The notes under the pieces: generated by a model | The model's input: only the letters and a program-made list of their open reading frames with translations | Told to the model about the DNA's origin: nothing | Database searches by the model: none | Part shown: in pieces, positions 24,035 to 42,242 of the stretch | Layout of the letters: each line of letters begins with the position of its first letter | Numbering within the stretch: position 1 is the stretch's first letter | From: Elysia chlorotica | Lineage: Eukaryota > Mollusca > Gastropoda > Plakobranchidae | Direction: 5' to 3' | NCBI GenBank assembly: GCA_003991915.1 | Contig: RQTK01000486.1 | Span: 64,501-128,500, forward strand | DNA: 64,000 bases | Position numbers and translations under genes: made by a program

Positions 24035-24150
24035 TATATATTGTGAACGGGTCTAACATCTGACAAGTTTATGTGCTGCCACACAGAGACAGTGTGGGGA
24101 TACCATGACTCTGTCTCAGCTAGTCACATTAAACTAACACCGACCCAACC
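24035..24150 (-). mobile_element. SINE family A body fragment
   Basis: 'gctgccacacagagacagtg', 'ggggataccatgactctgtc' and 'acaccgacccaaccagt' match the full SINE copies in minus orientation. The tRNA head is missing. Confidence 0.68.
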
Positions 24151-26639
24151 AGTTATAGTCTCAGATTGGAGTTTTGTTGTTTTTAAATCTGCAACTATGT
24201 TGAACTAAGAAATGTCTTGAAAGAAATTAATACTATACAAACAAAAACATTTCAATATTTTATTATGAGTAATACGACTGTTCACCAACCAATTTTGATT
24301 CATTCTTGATAGGTTTTAAATGGTATAAAACAAAAAATAAAAAAAACAATGATCTCACAGAACAGTTCATTAACAACTTTTTATTTATGCATTTTAAAAA
24401 ATTGAACATGTTTAAAAATCACATTAAAAATGGATATTGAAATATCCAGTCATAACTGAAACAAAGTGTAACAGCAAATCAAATGGACAATATGCAAGCG
24501 TGTAAAATTATATGAAAGGATAACCCAATTCTAGATTTATGTAAGGAGACTTTGCTTTTGTGATTTCTGTACTGTTAGCATTATTATAAATGTTTTGTGT
24601 GTGTGCGCAATACATGAAAAGCACGCTGGGACTTTGAAACCTTACTAACTGGCTAACCAATATGTTGCTGCAACTTCTGGTCTAGCATATCTTCAAGTAG
24701 ATATATATCCAATCGTCTTTTTACCAACCCCATTTTATGATGCCACATTCAAAGTTTTATTAGCTTCAAAAATTGCCAAAAAATATCTATTGCACTGAGT
24801 TGGCTATGTAGCCTGTAGGTCTAGGATTAAGCGATTACGCATAGCTCTCCCCTAAAAGGCTGTTTGTTTTTAGTACAATGCTGGTTAGAAACAAGATAGT
24901 AAATACACAGAAATTATTCCATACTCAATATGTTTTGGTCGAGTTAGTATAAAAAATATTAAAACCGTGATAGATGTATCAGTAAATTTCATAGGTAAGG
25001 AATATTTAATAGACCAAAGAAGTGCAGTTTATAAAAGAAAGCTGTGGTATCTTGATCTGTCTTGAATATAACAAACTTCAAGGAAGTTGGAACTGGTGGA
25101 TACCACCATATTTCAACAATATGACATTGAGAGGTAAGGCATTCCATTTTCATGTTGTTTGATGTTTCCACCTCTAAAAATCAGACAATAAACATTACTG
25201 TAATAAAAAGAATGGTATACTAGCATTGCTACAAAATATATCAGCAATTTAAAAATAAAACTTTGAGTGGTCACAAAATTCAATGAAAGGGCCTGTTATG
25301 CAGAATTGTATTTCAATTAAAAAAAAAAGTTAAAATACTCCAAGGTAGCATAAAAATACATGTAATTGCAGAAATCTTTTTAAAAGACGATTGTGAAAAG
25401 GCACAAAAACATCTAGATGAAAAGCAATCTTTGACTTCGTGTTCAGATAATAACCACTGCGCTAACAAATTAAACATGCTAATTACAGAATAAAAATACT
25501 GAGTTAACCCATCATCTACATATATCTTTTCCAAGATATTAGTACTTAGGGGCAGCTTTAACCAAAATTATTTTATCACATCAATTATTCAGTAGAGAGA
25601 AAACTCAAATTTCCTGAGAGTGACATGATTGAATTTCAGTTTACCTAATATAAAAAATTATTAACTTCCACTCGTCACAAATTCAAACTTAATAAATACC
25701 TAAAAATATAAAAAGAATATTAATGCTGGGATGCACCAATATTACATGACAGATTTAAAAAAAAAAGGCACACAGATAAATTCCTACAAAAAGAGAAGAA
25801 AATTGTAACAAAAAAAAAGTTTTCTCTCAAATCCTTGGAAAGAGAAATAAATAAACTCACTATCAGTATCACCTTAAACAAAACAAAAAATCAGAGAAAA
25901 ACTTAATTTATATAATATATCCTTACTTTGAACTTTCACAGTAGACCTAAACTTTTTCATTCAATCCACATCAGGACTTCTAACAATGCGTTATTGACTT
26001 CAATGTGGTTTCCTCTTATCTAAAAATTACCTGGATGATAAACTTATTATTTCAATTTGTTTACTGTTTCCTATGAATCTATAACATGTCAACCTCCTCA
26101 TCATCAATATTGTCATTAGTGCAAGAGCTGCTCATATACCCACTGCAACTACATGCAAATGAAACTACCAAACGTGAACTGTTAATTACTAGAATGCTAT
26201 TCAACATAATCTTGAGCCATGTGCAAAAATGGTGGGGAAAGTTCAATTTTTTTTTTCAAGATTATGATATTTACATAAAGGCAGCCTAATATCAAATACT
26301 TAAAGCAACTCTACCAAATTCATAATTATTTTATAAATCAAATTAAAATCTAAACATAAAATTAATTGAAAAGCATAAAAAAGTGCAACCACATACTTTA
26401 ATACACTTGATTTTTAAAAAAAACTCATGTCTGGTTTACTTTCAACATCCATTCCTTTGATGTTGCTGAGAAACTCATTTTACTTATAACATCATTTGGT
26501 TTTTGTTGAACACAATACACAGTTCACAACATGTTTATCTTTCACCAGAAACAGCAAACCTCTCTGCTAGTTTATGGCGTCCTGGGTATTAAAAAAAAAA
26601 GATCATATGGATTGACGGAACTCGAGAGAGAGAAATAAG

Positions 26640-26840
26640 GAAAAAAACATTGCAGCTAGAGCAGGAATCAAACCTGCAACCTTCCCAGCGGAGGCTCTTC
26701 CGTTGGAGCGCAGCAACCTCTTTCATAATCGAGGGACCTCCAATAATTTTTCACAGTTGAAATTAAATCAGTATCCTACAGGTCGGAATCAAAATGAATT
26801 TACCTATGACTGATTTTCGACATAGATATGTGTAACCCAA
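26640..26840 (-). mobile_element. tRNA-like SINE relic (family B)
   Basis: The minus strand contains GGTTTGATTCCTGC (B-box-like) after CTCCAACGGAAGAGC. The same arrangement (GAGTCGAGTCCCGC, CTCCAATGAGAG) and a downstream 'gattttc..atagaYata' occur at 40528-40665, so the two belong to one repeat family. Confidence 0.5.
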
Positions 26841-28126
26841 GAAGCTAAAGATAAACTATCAAAGGCTTCTATTTCCGAAAAATAAACTGAGTATAATTCT
26901 ATCAAAACCATGTAATTACGTTCAACAAAGGAAATAAATACTTCAAGAATGACCATCCACCTGGTAAATAATCTCCACCAATAGACACCTAACCTAAAAT
27001 ACATGGGTGTTTTGGTGAAAATTTAAGGCTAAAAAACTTCAACATGTGTTGATTTACATAAATGGCATATGTTTTAGAAGAAAAAAGTATAAAAATAGCA
27101 AGCTTACATCCCTGTTAATCATTACTACAAAGAAAAAAAAATACAGGGTTAATATAAAAAAATGTAATCTGTATCTGATTATCTATTGAATTTGAAAACA
27201 AAATTTGAAAACACATAAAAATCATCATTGTTTTGTTTTGATCATTCTTTTGCCGCTTACATTTGTCCATATAAAATATATCAAACATTTGACATATTGA
27301 TGAGTTTTGTGTACTTTGTGTCACAAATAGAAAGAATGAAAAAAAAAATGTGAATGTATGAATTACTATGAAGTAAATAATATGGTCTGAAATATTATTC
27401 TCCATTGGTAACATTATTTTTTATTTTTTTCATTAAAACAAAAAAAAATCAAGAAAAATCTTTACACGAACATATAACACAGCAAGTAACTGTAAATGTG
27501 CTGTTTTGCACAAATCAAATATAGTTGTTTTAAACAATTACATGCAAATAGTTATATTAGCATTTTCATTCAAATCTGTATCACAGAACTCTGTTAAATA
27601 AAGCATAAATGCAAGAAAAAGTAAAGCTTAAGAAAAAAAAATGTTACCAGTAGGTAGGTATGAAGTTCTGGTACAAAATTGATAGAATTACCGTGAAATC
27701 CATTTAAGATATACATCTTGAGCACAATCTTAAAGTTCAAGTTATCCAAAGTTCATTTTAAACAATGACTGTAAGGTGGAAAAAAGGGAATTGGAGCTTT
27801 GGAAATAGTATTAAATTAAACAGGATCCACTTTATATTATACAATTGAATAATGTATAAAGGAAACAAATTCACCAATCTTCCTACAAACTGGAATATAT
27901 GTCCGAACTTAACTCTCTTCAATATCTTCCAAATATTAGAAAACAACACTGATTTCCTTACACAAGAGAAAACAAATTCTATTGCAAAAATGAACTGTAA
28001 TTTTAAATGTCAATGACCAAATGTAAACTTATCACAATATAAGTACTCCTTAAGACAAAAAAAACAAACAAACCTGTAAACAACATAATCTCAAAATATT
28101 TGGCACTTATGATCTTCCATTATCAT

Positions 28127-35307
<7,181 letters not shown>

Positions 35308-35999
35308 TTCTTAAGTCCGCTCGCAGTTTTGTCTGTCAATTTGGCGCCCAATCAATGGGACTTATGTTGACTTCAAGGGATTTTCTGAACCTAAGGAAGT
35401 AATAAATACAACTATATGATAATAATAATAATAAAAATCATAAATCAATAATTAATTTTGGCATGCGTTTCCTTGTAAACAATAAATGCACAGTTTCAAC
35501 AAAAAGACAGATTTAGACTATTTACCAGTTTGTGACCAAAAAATATTTTCTTTAGGTTTATCCAATAGGAATGATACTTCCCCCTCCTATTTTTTTTATC
35601 TATAGTAAAAGTATCACTCATTGGGTGCAGTTTTAATTGCACCGGTATCTTGAAGATTTTAAAGTTCAGAGTCATATAGTAGAAGGCCCAACCTAAGACT
35701 ATACAGTTGAACCTGTCCTAGACAAATATGGTCGTCGTAAGCAAGTATTTGCAGCACTTTCCTAATGCTATGTAGGCGAGTACCAAGCTTACTTATAATA
35801 GCTTTTCTTTCCGAGTCCTTAAACGTTCTGTTGCAAACGGTCTGCAGGATATCCTAAAAGTAGCATGTGTGTCGATTTCAATAGTGGACAATGAAGAGAA
35901 CTGTATTATTAAATTTAAGCAGTAAATATTAAAATGGTAATCACCAAACTTTCAGTATACCATACAGCCTTTCAGTTTCACACGCCTCTTGTTCATGAG

Positions 36000-36420
36000 C
36001 AGTTTAGACTTAGATCTAGGTCTGATCTGTAGATAAGATCTATAGATCTACCTCTTGCTTCTACCATGACTCTGTTATTAATTCCTTAAATCTATTTTCT
36101 TTAAATTTAAATTTATTTTGAATATTTTACTTTTCTCGTAAACTCTTTCCATGTAAAATGCACGCAGTCAGTCGATAAGTAATCTGAAACTGTAAAAAAG
36201 GCTAGATCTAGATTCTAATCTAGATCTCTTCTACTTCTAGATGTACTGCAGAGCAAGCACTCGCGCATTCATTCATGATTCACTAGATTCTAGATCTAGA
36301 TCTAAGATTAGATACAGTCAGTAACAGTAAGAGAAGCATCTCAATAATTATGTAATCTGAATTCTAGAGTGAATCTAGATTAAATTGGGTAGGCCTACAT
36401 ATAAGATCAACATTATAGTA
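36000..36420. repeat. TCTAGATC/AGATCTAG-rich tract
   Basis: Dense irregular occurrences of AGATCT and TCTAGA, as at 8340-8905. Confidence 0.65.
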
Positions 36421-37259
36421 CATTATGTATTTATCTGTATGTTATTTGAAACTAGGAAATTATTATCTACCCTGTTCGATCAGCTGTGAAACACCGTGAC
36501 TTGTAAATCGGTCTGCTGATTGCTGATAAAATGATCAAGTGATGAATTGAGACAGAATGAGAATCATTCAATGATGCCGATTTGCCGATTGCCGAATCGA
36601 GATTCTATTTTGATTGGTTCTTGTCAGTGGAATCATCGTACCAGAGAATTGAGAAGCGGGTAAGGTTCGTTGAGGTCGGCAAAGTACTAGAGAAGCTTCG
36701 TTTCTAAAATAATTAACCACAAACTATCAAAGGTTGTAATCTAAGTATTTTTTTAGAAGAGGCTGAATATGGGTACCTCAAACATATTAAACGTACGCTA
36801 TATAGTTTATTGAATTTTTATTAACATAAAATGCGCCTAACTTACGTAATGCAGAATACATGAGAAAAAAAATAGTAAGAAAATAACGTCATAAATGTTT
36901 TGTGACACTGTACGCTTTTTTATGATTTCAGCAGGGAGACAGACAACAGAGAGTCTGCAATGCACATCATGCATACAAAAAATATTCTTTAAAATGATTG
37001 CTATCAGGAGGAAAACTGAAGCAACGTGTTGTTTTTCCTTGGTAATATAATACAGGGCCTGATCAACTATGAATCTATCAATCTATCGGTGGAGTTAAAG
37101 GCTCAAGCTGCTAAATTCACTCGATCTGTGTTTTCCTTTTTATCACGTAACCATGCATTGTTATACAATTGTATAAGCCACATTTTTAGGGTCCAAGGCA
37201 AAAAGTGATGAGATTTTCACAGAAACACAAACAAAAAACAAAGTCGTTTTCACGTAGTT

Positions 37260-37326
37260 AGAGTCCATCTGTCGGCCGCCACATAGACTCTGAGAATTTT
37301 TTTATGGCGGCCGCCAGATGGACTCT
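37260..37326. repeat. Strong inverted repeat (22-bp arms)
   Basis: Arms 37260-37281 and 37305-37326 (TCCATCTGTCGGCCGCCA against TGGCGGCCGCCAGATGGA) pair with one mismatch around a 23-bp loop. The arms are GC-rich within an AT-rich region. Confidence 0.9.
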
Positions 37327-37965
37327 GAGTTGCGCTGGCGGGTGGGTCGGACTGGCGTGTTACGCCGGTACCCTCGGAGAGTGGCCACAGCCTAGACGAA
37401 GAAAATAGACGCATTCCACAAAGTGTGCTAAATTTGAGATATATGTAGGCCTATTCTACACGTTAACGTGCCATCGTTATGTCAAGATTTGGATAATTTT
37501 TTAGTTCTTTTTATTTCTATTTTTACCTAATTTATATTTTTGTTTTTAAAAAAGAAGAAAGTTTTAGAGATAGAACTTGCATGTGTTACTGAAATTTTTG
37601 TTTCTACTTTAGACGTTTTCTAACATTGATTTCTGTTTCATTCTCGCAGTCATGAATAAATTATTTTGTTTCAGTCTGCAACATCTAAATTGCTATGCGC
37701 TACTGATGTGTGACAAAAAATCGCTAAGTTTTCGGAAACATTGAATACATGTTTGAATTTTTTTACAGCAAATGTAAAATATAAAAGAGAAGGGACTTGG
37801 AAAATGTTTGTGTAATGTAACAAGGTACTGCTGCCTCAATTTGAAAAAAAAAACAACAACACCCAAAGTTGTCATAGACTATTTTTGTTCACAATTGGGT
37901 CACTTTACCCTATAACCACTGTGAAGTTCCTGTATAAAAAAACAGAGTCGTTCTGGCGTTGATAG

Positions 37966-38060
37966 TGTCTGTCTGGCGGCCGTACACAGACTCTACGGTG
38001 TTTTTGGCGGAAGCCAGATGGACTGAATTTTTTTAATGCGCTAGCAGGTGGGCCAGAGTG
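37966..38060. repeat. Diverged second copy of the inverted-repeat block
   Basis: 'tctgtctggcggcc', 'agactct', 'ggcggaagccagatggact' and 'gcaggtgggcc' occur in the same order as at 37261-37360. Pairing of the arms is weaker. It lies about 100 bp upstream of the ATP5MG start codon. Confidence 0.75.
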
Positions 38061-38155
38061 TCGCGTGCAGATAAACGTATCCATTTAGGAAAAGTCGACT
38101 TTTTGATTTGTACTTACCTCCCTTGTCAGTTTTCCCCTTACCGTCACAGACAAAC

Positions 38156-38195
38156 ATGGCGAAGGTCGTAGCATCCCTCACGAAAAGTGCTACCC
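38156..38195 (+). CDS. ATP5MG: ATP5MG exon 1
   Basis: The ATG at 38156 gives MAKVVASLTKSAT; donor C|GTAAGT, phase 1. Short first coding exon with a basic, hydroxylated N-terminus as in the family. Confidence 0.9.
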
Positions 38196-41100
38196 GTAAG
38201 TTTAAATGATATCAATGTCATATGTCGAAATCTATATTCGTATGTTTACAAATACATTCCCAATTTATTACCAAACGTTCATATTTTCCACGTGTTTTGC
38301 TTTTATATAATTCTGACGTCGTGTTCTTGATCTAGATCTAGACGTTAGTTTTTTCTTCTTTTTTTTTTTCATTGAAACATTGCAGATTGTTAGAATCGAG
38401 ACTAATCTAGATTAGATCTAGAATCTAGATCAAGATTCGGACCCAATATTCCAAATGTTGTATTCAGGAGCTGAGAGAACAAGAAGTAGCAACAGAAGTA
38501 AGAGTAAAGGTAGCTGCTCCATGGGCAGCCGCAGCAGCCGCAGCAGCCGCAATCCAGTAAATCATGTACATTCCAATCCAAGACAAACTTTAGTTTAGAC
38601 TAGATTTAGATTTAGCTTTCTAGACCCTGGAAAGAGTTTCACCCAAAGTCACAACCCAACTCATTGGCATCACACTTCACTAGGCTTAAGCATCTAGGAA
38701 AACCTAGCCCAACTCACAACCTACTTAAGTTACAGGTATCAAACTCACAACACACCCCGTCCTTCATGGCTGACTGCCTTAGATTATTATATTTAAAAGC
38801 TCTACATGTGAGGAATCTGCGGAAAGAGCTACCCTTCCCGCTTCTTCTTCTTTTCTTATCTCTCACTCTTTTTCTCTCCATCCCTATATCGCCCTAAATT
38901 TAAATTCTACTGTTTTTATTCTTTCTCTGTTTTTCTCTCTCTCCACACTTTAAGTTCCCTCTCCTCTCTCTTTCTCTCTCTCTCTCTCCCTCTGTCTCTC
39001 TCTCACTCTCTCTCTCTCTCTCTCCCCACAAATTTAGTTTCCTTCTCTCTCTTTCTCTCTCACTATCTCTAAGTATCTTCCCCTTACATTTTGACAAATA
39101 TGAAACCTTCAAGTTTTTTACATTAGTTTCACGGTAATAAAATATATCTGAAACCCTGGCACAAATTTCCTATGTTACATTTTAACCGGAATGAAGTAGT
39201 GAAAATATCTTAAAAGTTCAAATTCTTAACTTAAGTTTTCCCCCAAAGCTTTCCACTGTAGGTAAAATAAATTCAATTTGTTGTCACCTTCAGGAAAAAT
39301 GGTAAAAGATTGTTAAAAATACTTTAACTAACTTGTTAGAGAAAATCAATTTTTCAGACTTAAGAGATAGTTTTATGAAGTTATAACAACAAAATAATGG
39401 CATTATGACTATGAGTGCAACTGTAAGACTGTCACAGGTGAAAATACTGCAAAAAAATTCATTTGTCCAATGTTGTCCCCTACTGATTAGGTTGGTTTCA
39501 ATATTTATGAGACCGGCTGAGGCTGGAGTCCAGGTCGCCTTGCACTGTCTCTGTAAGGCAGCATGTGAAATTGTCAGACGTTAGTCTTGGGCTTGTCCAC
39601 GGTGTAGTCCATATAGTGCTGACATTATACGTTAAGCAACCAACTCAATTTGCCTTATGTCCTACACGGAAACAGCATCTTTTTTGCCAAGCCAAATGTG
39701 TAACTCCGGTTGAGAATCTATCACGTCTCCTTCTCCCCACAGAGCTCATTCAGGCCAGCAAGCCTCGCCTGGCCACGGCCTGGAAATACTCCAAGGCTGA
39801 GCTCGGCCCACCCAGCCTGCGGGACTTGGGCGAGGCACAGACTCGCATGGGGAACATCTTCACCTCTTACAAGACAGGGGCGTACAAAAACCTCACAGTC
39901 AGGGTAAGAATAGTGTGTAGGCGAGGCAACCATGTTGAATGAGGCACAAGTCTGAGTTTTAGAACATTCTGAGTGTCTGTGAGTTATGAAACTTCAAGTG
40001 ATGTACTTCTGAGAGGCTGAACATTTTTCAACCCTGTCCTTCCTAATACCAAAGATAACCTGGTTTATTTGAGAATGAAAAAAAAAGACACTACAGTTGT
40101 CTCCGCCTAATGACCCGCCCCTCGAGTGACAAGAAAAGCAGGTTCTTAGAACTAAGAAGGTGCTGGCTCTAACGGGAGGAGAAGAAAATTAGCTTAGGTG
40201 TCGCAACAATGTGATCGGTCCCAAAAGAATAGTTTTCTGAGGGTTTTTTTTTTGTGGATTTTTTGTTTTTGTTTATTTGGTGTTTAAAAAAAATTAATTT
40301 TAACTGCGGACCTTCAGTTAGTTATTTCAGAACATTAAAAGATTTAGATCAAAGCAATCGCAGTCACCACACTAGTTTTTACATGCATAATGCATTGATT
40401 TGTAAAGTAAAGCAATCTTTGTCGAGAGAAACAAACCTCTCTCTTTGTTTAACAGCCTACTTTTTTATAAAAATAATGTGAGAGATGATCATTAGGCTGA
40501 TCAAATTTTACAGACTCTGACAGCAATTAAAAAAAATGCAACGGTTAGAGCGGGACTCGACTCCGCAGCTCTCTCATTGGAGGTCGTGCGCTGTACTCTC
40601 GGACCCACTCACCCTAGAGGGTGATACTGATTTTCAGTATAGACATACAGCTACTTACACCTCTTTTGAGTTCCCTGCCTGTATCATTAAAAGTGGTGGG
40701 AGTTGGCGATAATGAGAGAAACATTTGTTTGATGTTAACCAGATGGCTTACTGGTGTTACCGTATTTCAATAAAAACGTACACCTCTTCTAACAGTCTTA
40801 GGACATCTCAGGATCTCTGTTGTTAGTTGGAGATCAGTTAGTCAAACTCAAATAAATGGAGTTTGGGCATTTTCCATAGTTATTGTAATTTAATAATTAC
40901 ATGTATATTGAGGTGAAGTTACAAATAATTTGATTTTAATAATACCTTTTTAGTAGAAAGTAAAAAAGGGCTAAAAATGAACTAAAAGTGTAATTTTATG
41001 GAGGGTTACATGTGTTTTATTGTAAGTGGGGCGACAAAAAGAGTCACACTGTTTGAAATTGGAAGAAATTTTAGTTCAAGTATTTCACCACACAAATTAT

Positions 41101-42057
41101 TAAACTCAATGTAATATATTTCCACAGTAATCACATAAAAAATATCAAGATTGACAGTCTTCATGTTTTTACATTATTATAACCTCTATATTTTTCTTGC
41201 TTCTACTAACTTTTAGTTCAATTCTCTCGCTTTCGTTTATTTTTTTTTATGATGGTGTATATATCTGTGCTAGCTAAATTCACCCAGTTGTCTTTCTTGC
41301 AAGCCTTGATTAACCTTTCGAAGATGGTAACGTTAGCCTTTTTGCCTTTTTTTCCCCTCAGGACATGTTTATATAAAGCCTATAAGTCCCCTGAGACATT
41401 GTAACTAAAAGAAAGAATGATACATGTAGTTATAGTAACATATTACAAGATTCCTTCCTTCCGACCTCTTTCATTTCTGAGGGAAAAAATGCTACTAAAG
41501 TTTGCCCCTAACATGTCAACAAGTGCTGTGCTCATCAGTGCAAGACTGTCTAGTGCCGTGAGATGAAAGGGTTACAAGAAAAAGTATTGTGGTGGTTTTC
41601 ACCCATAGGCCAGAGATAGTGTTGCCATGAACTTTCTATAGAAAGATCCAACCAATCCCTGAATTCAACAGTGGTTGTACACATTGTCTCATTTTCAAAG
41701 GAAGAAATGCCCATAAGCAGATCTGATCCATTTTTACTTCAGACTTTTACATTATAACATGAAGGCTCTATGATACATGTAAATAGTTTTTCAAAGTAAA
41801 CCTTGTAAGATTTGATTAAAGTATTCCACTCCCAAGAAATTTTTAAGTTATTACTGGTAACAGCAATGTCATAATTTTGGTATATTATTTTATATTTACT
41901 ATTTTATTGTATTCCTTTGTAATTCCAGGATGCTTGGCTGAATACGCTTGTAGGCGTTGAGATTTTCTTCTGGTTTGTAGCAGGCGAATGTATTGGCAAG
42001 GGCAGCATCATTGGCTACAACATCCCCGGGGCTGTCAACTGGGATATGCACTTCTAG
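38156..42057 (+). CDS. ATP5MG: ATP synthase membrane subunit g
   Basis: Subunit g of mitochondrial F1Fo ATP synthase, a small inner-membrane protein of the peripheral dimer interface. Three exons join in phase (38156-38195, 39743-39903, 41929-42057) to give a 109-aa protein; the human one is 103 aa. It reads MAKVVASLTKSAT, then ASKPRLATAWKYSKAELGPP, then GAYKNLTVRDAWLNTLVGVE and IFFWFVAGECIGKGSIIGYN, ending NWDMHF. Conserved landmarks are SKPRLAT, the Y-K-ELxPP segment, the single C-terminal membrane helix and GKxxIIGY. The C-terminal tail after IIGY is longer than in human. The promoter is not resolved, but the start lies about 100 bp after an inverted-repeat block. Confidence 0.95.
38330..38430. 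repeat. TCTAGATC-rich tract
   Basis: Repeated TCTAGATC motifs in ATP5MG intron 1. Confidence 0.6.
38455..38750 (+). repeat. Dispersed repeat of unknown type, copy 2
   Basis: 'gttgtattcaggagctgaga', 'catcacacttcactaggctt', 'aagcatctagg' and 'aactcacaacctac' parallel the blocks at 18331-18625 in the same order and strand. In ATP5MG intron 1. Confidence 0.6.
38925..39070. repeat. CT-rich low-complexity tract
   Basis: (TC)n blocks interrupted by short unique pieces, within ATP5MG intron 1. Confidence 0.9.
39478..39650 (+). mobile_element. SINE family A fragment
   Basis: 'gagaccggctgaggctggag', 'actgtctctgtaaggcagca' and 'aaattgtcagacgttagtct' match the SINE body in plus orientation, with the 3' 'acgttaagcaaccaac' tail. 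The tRNA head is lost. It ends about 90 bp before ATP5MG exon 2. Confidence 0.7.
39743..39903 (+). CDS. ATP5MG: ATP5MG exon 2
   Basis: 161 bp; acceptor CTTCTCCCCACAG, donor AGG|GTAAGA. Encodes QLIQASKPRLATAWKYSKAE through KTGAYKNLTVR. Confidence 0.95.
39914..40080. mobile_element. Half-copy of the small MITE
   Basis: 'gcgaggcaaccatgttgaat' and 'gaggcacaagtctgagtttt' match the left terminus of the MITEs at 32842 and 60148. 'gagaggctgaacatttttca' matches their interior. The right terminus is not found. It starts about 10 bp after the exon 2 donor. Confidence 0.5.
40528..40665 (-). mobile_element. tRNA-like SINE relic (family B)
   Basis: The minus strand shows GAGTCGAGTCCCGCTC (B-box-like) with CTCCAATGAGAGAGC before it; parallels 26640-26840. 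Confidence 0.5.
40700..41920. other. ATP5MG intron 2, remaining part
   Basis: AT-rich; nothing recognised. Confidence 0.5.
41929..42057 (+). CDS. ATP5MG: ATP5MG exon 3 with stop
   Basis: 129 bp after acceptor AATTCCAG. Encodes DAWLNTLVGVEIFFWFVAGE, CIGKGSIIGYN and the tail ending in HF, stop TAG at 42055-42057. Confidence 0.95.
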   Translation, partial: DAWLNTLVGVEIFFWFVAGECIGKGSIIGYNIPGAVNWDMHF

Positions 42058-42236
42058 ACCTCTGAAATGTTTCGTTGTGATTGAGAATGAATGCTTTAGC
42101 AAGTGGAATCAAGTGTTTGCTGGTGTGAAATCAGTTGTATAGATTAGACTTCACAATAACACAGACCTTTTTATTTGTGATCGTTATTTCACTCTTGTTT
42201 CAATCAGAATGATGGTTGGAACATTTGTGAGTTTAA

Positions 42237-42242
42237 ATTAAA
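42237..42242 (+). terminator. Possible ATP5MG polyadenylation signal (ATTAAA)
   Basis: The common variant ATTAAA, 180 bp after the stop codon. Weak evidence in AT-rich DNA. Confidence 0.4.

Larger units (their letters stand above)
35308..38155. other. Divergent intergenic region between SC5D and ATP5MG
   Basis: Separates the start codons of two oppositely transcribed genes (2.85 kb). It contains AGATCT-rich sequence (36000-36420) and two related inverted-repeat blocks (37260 and 37966). No further gene is seen; 5' UTR exons of either gene may lie here. Confidence 0.55.
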
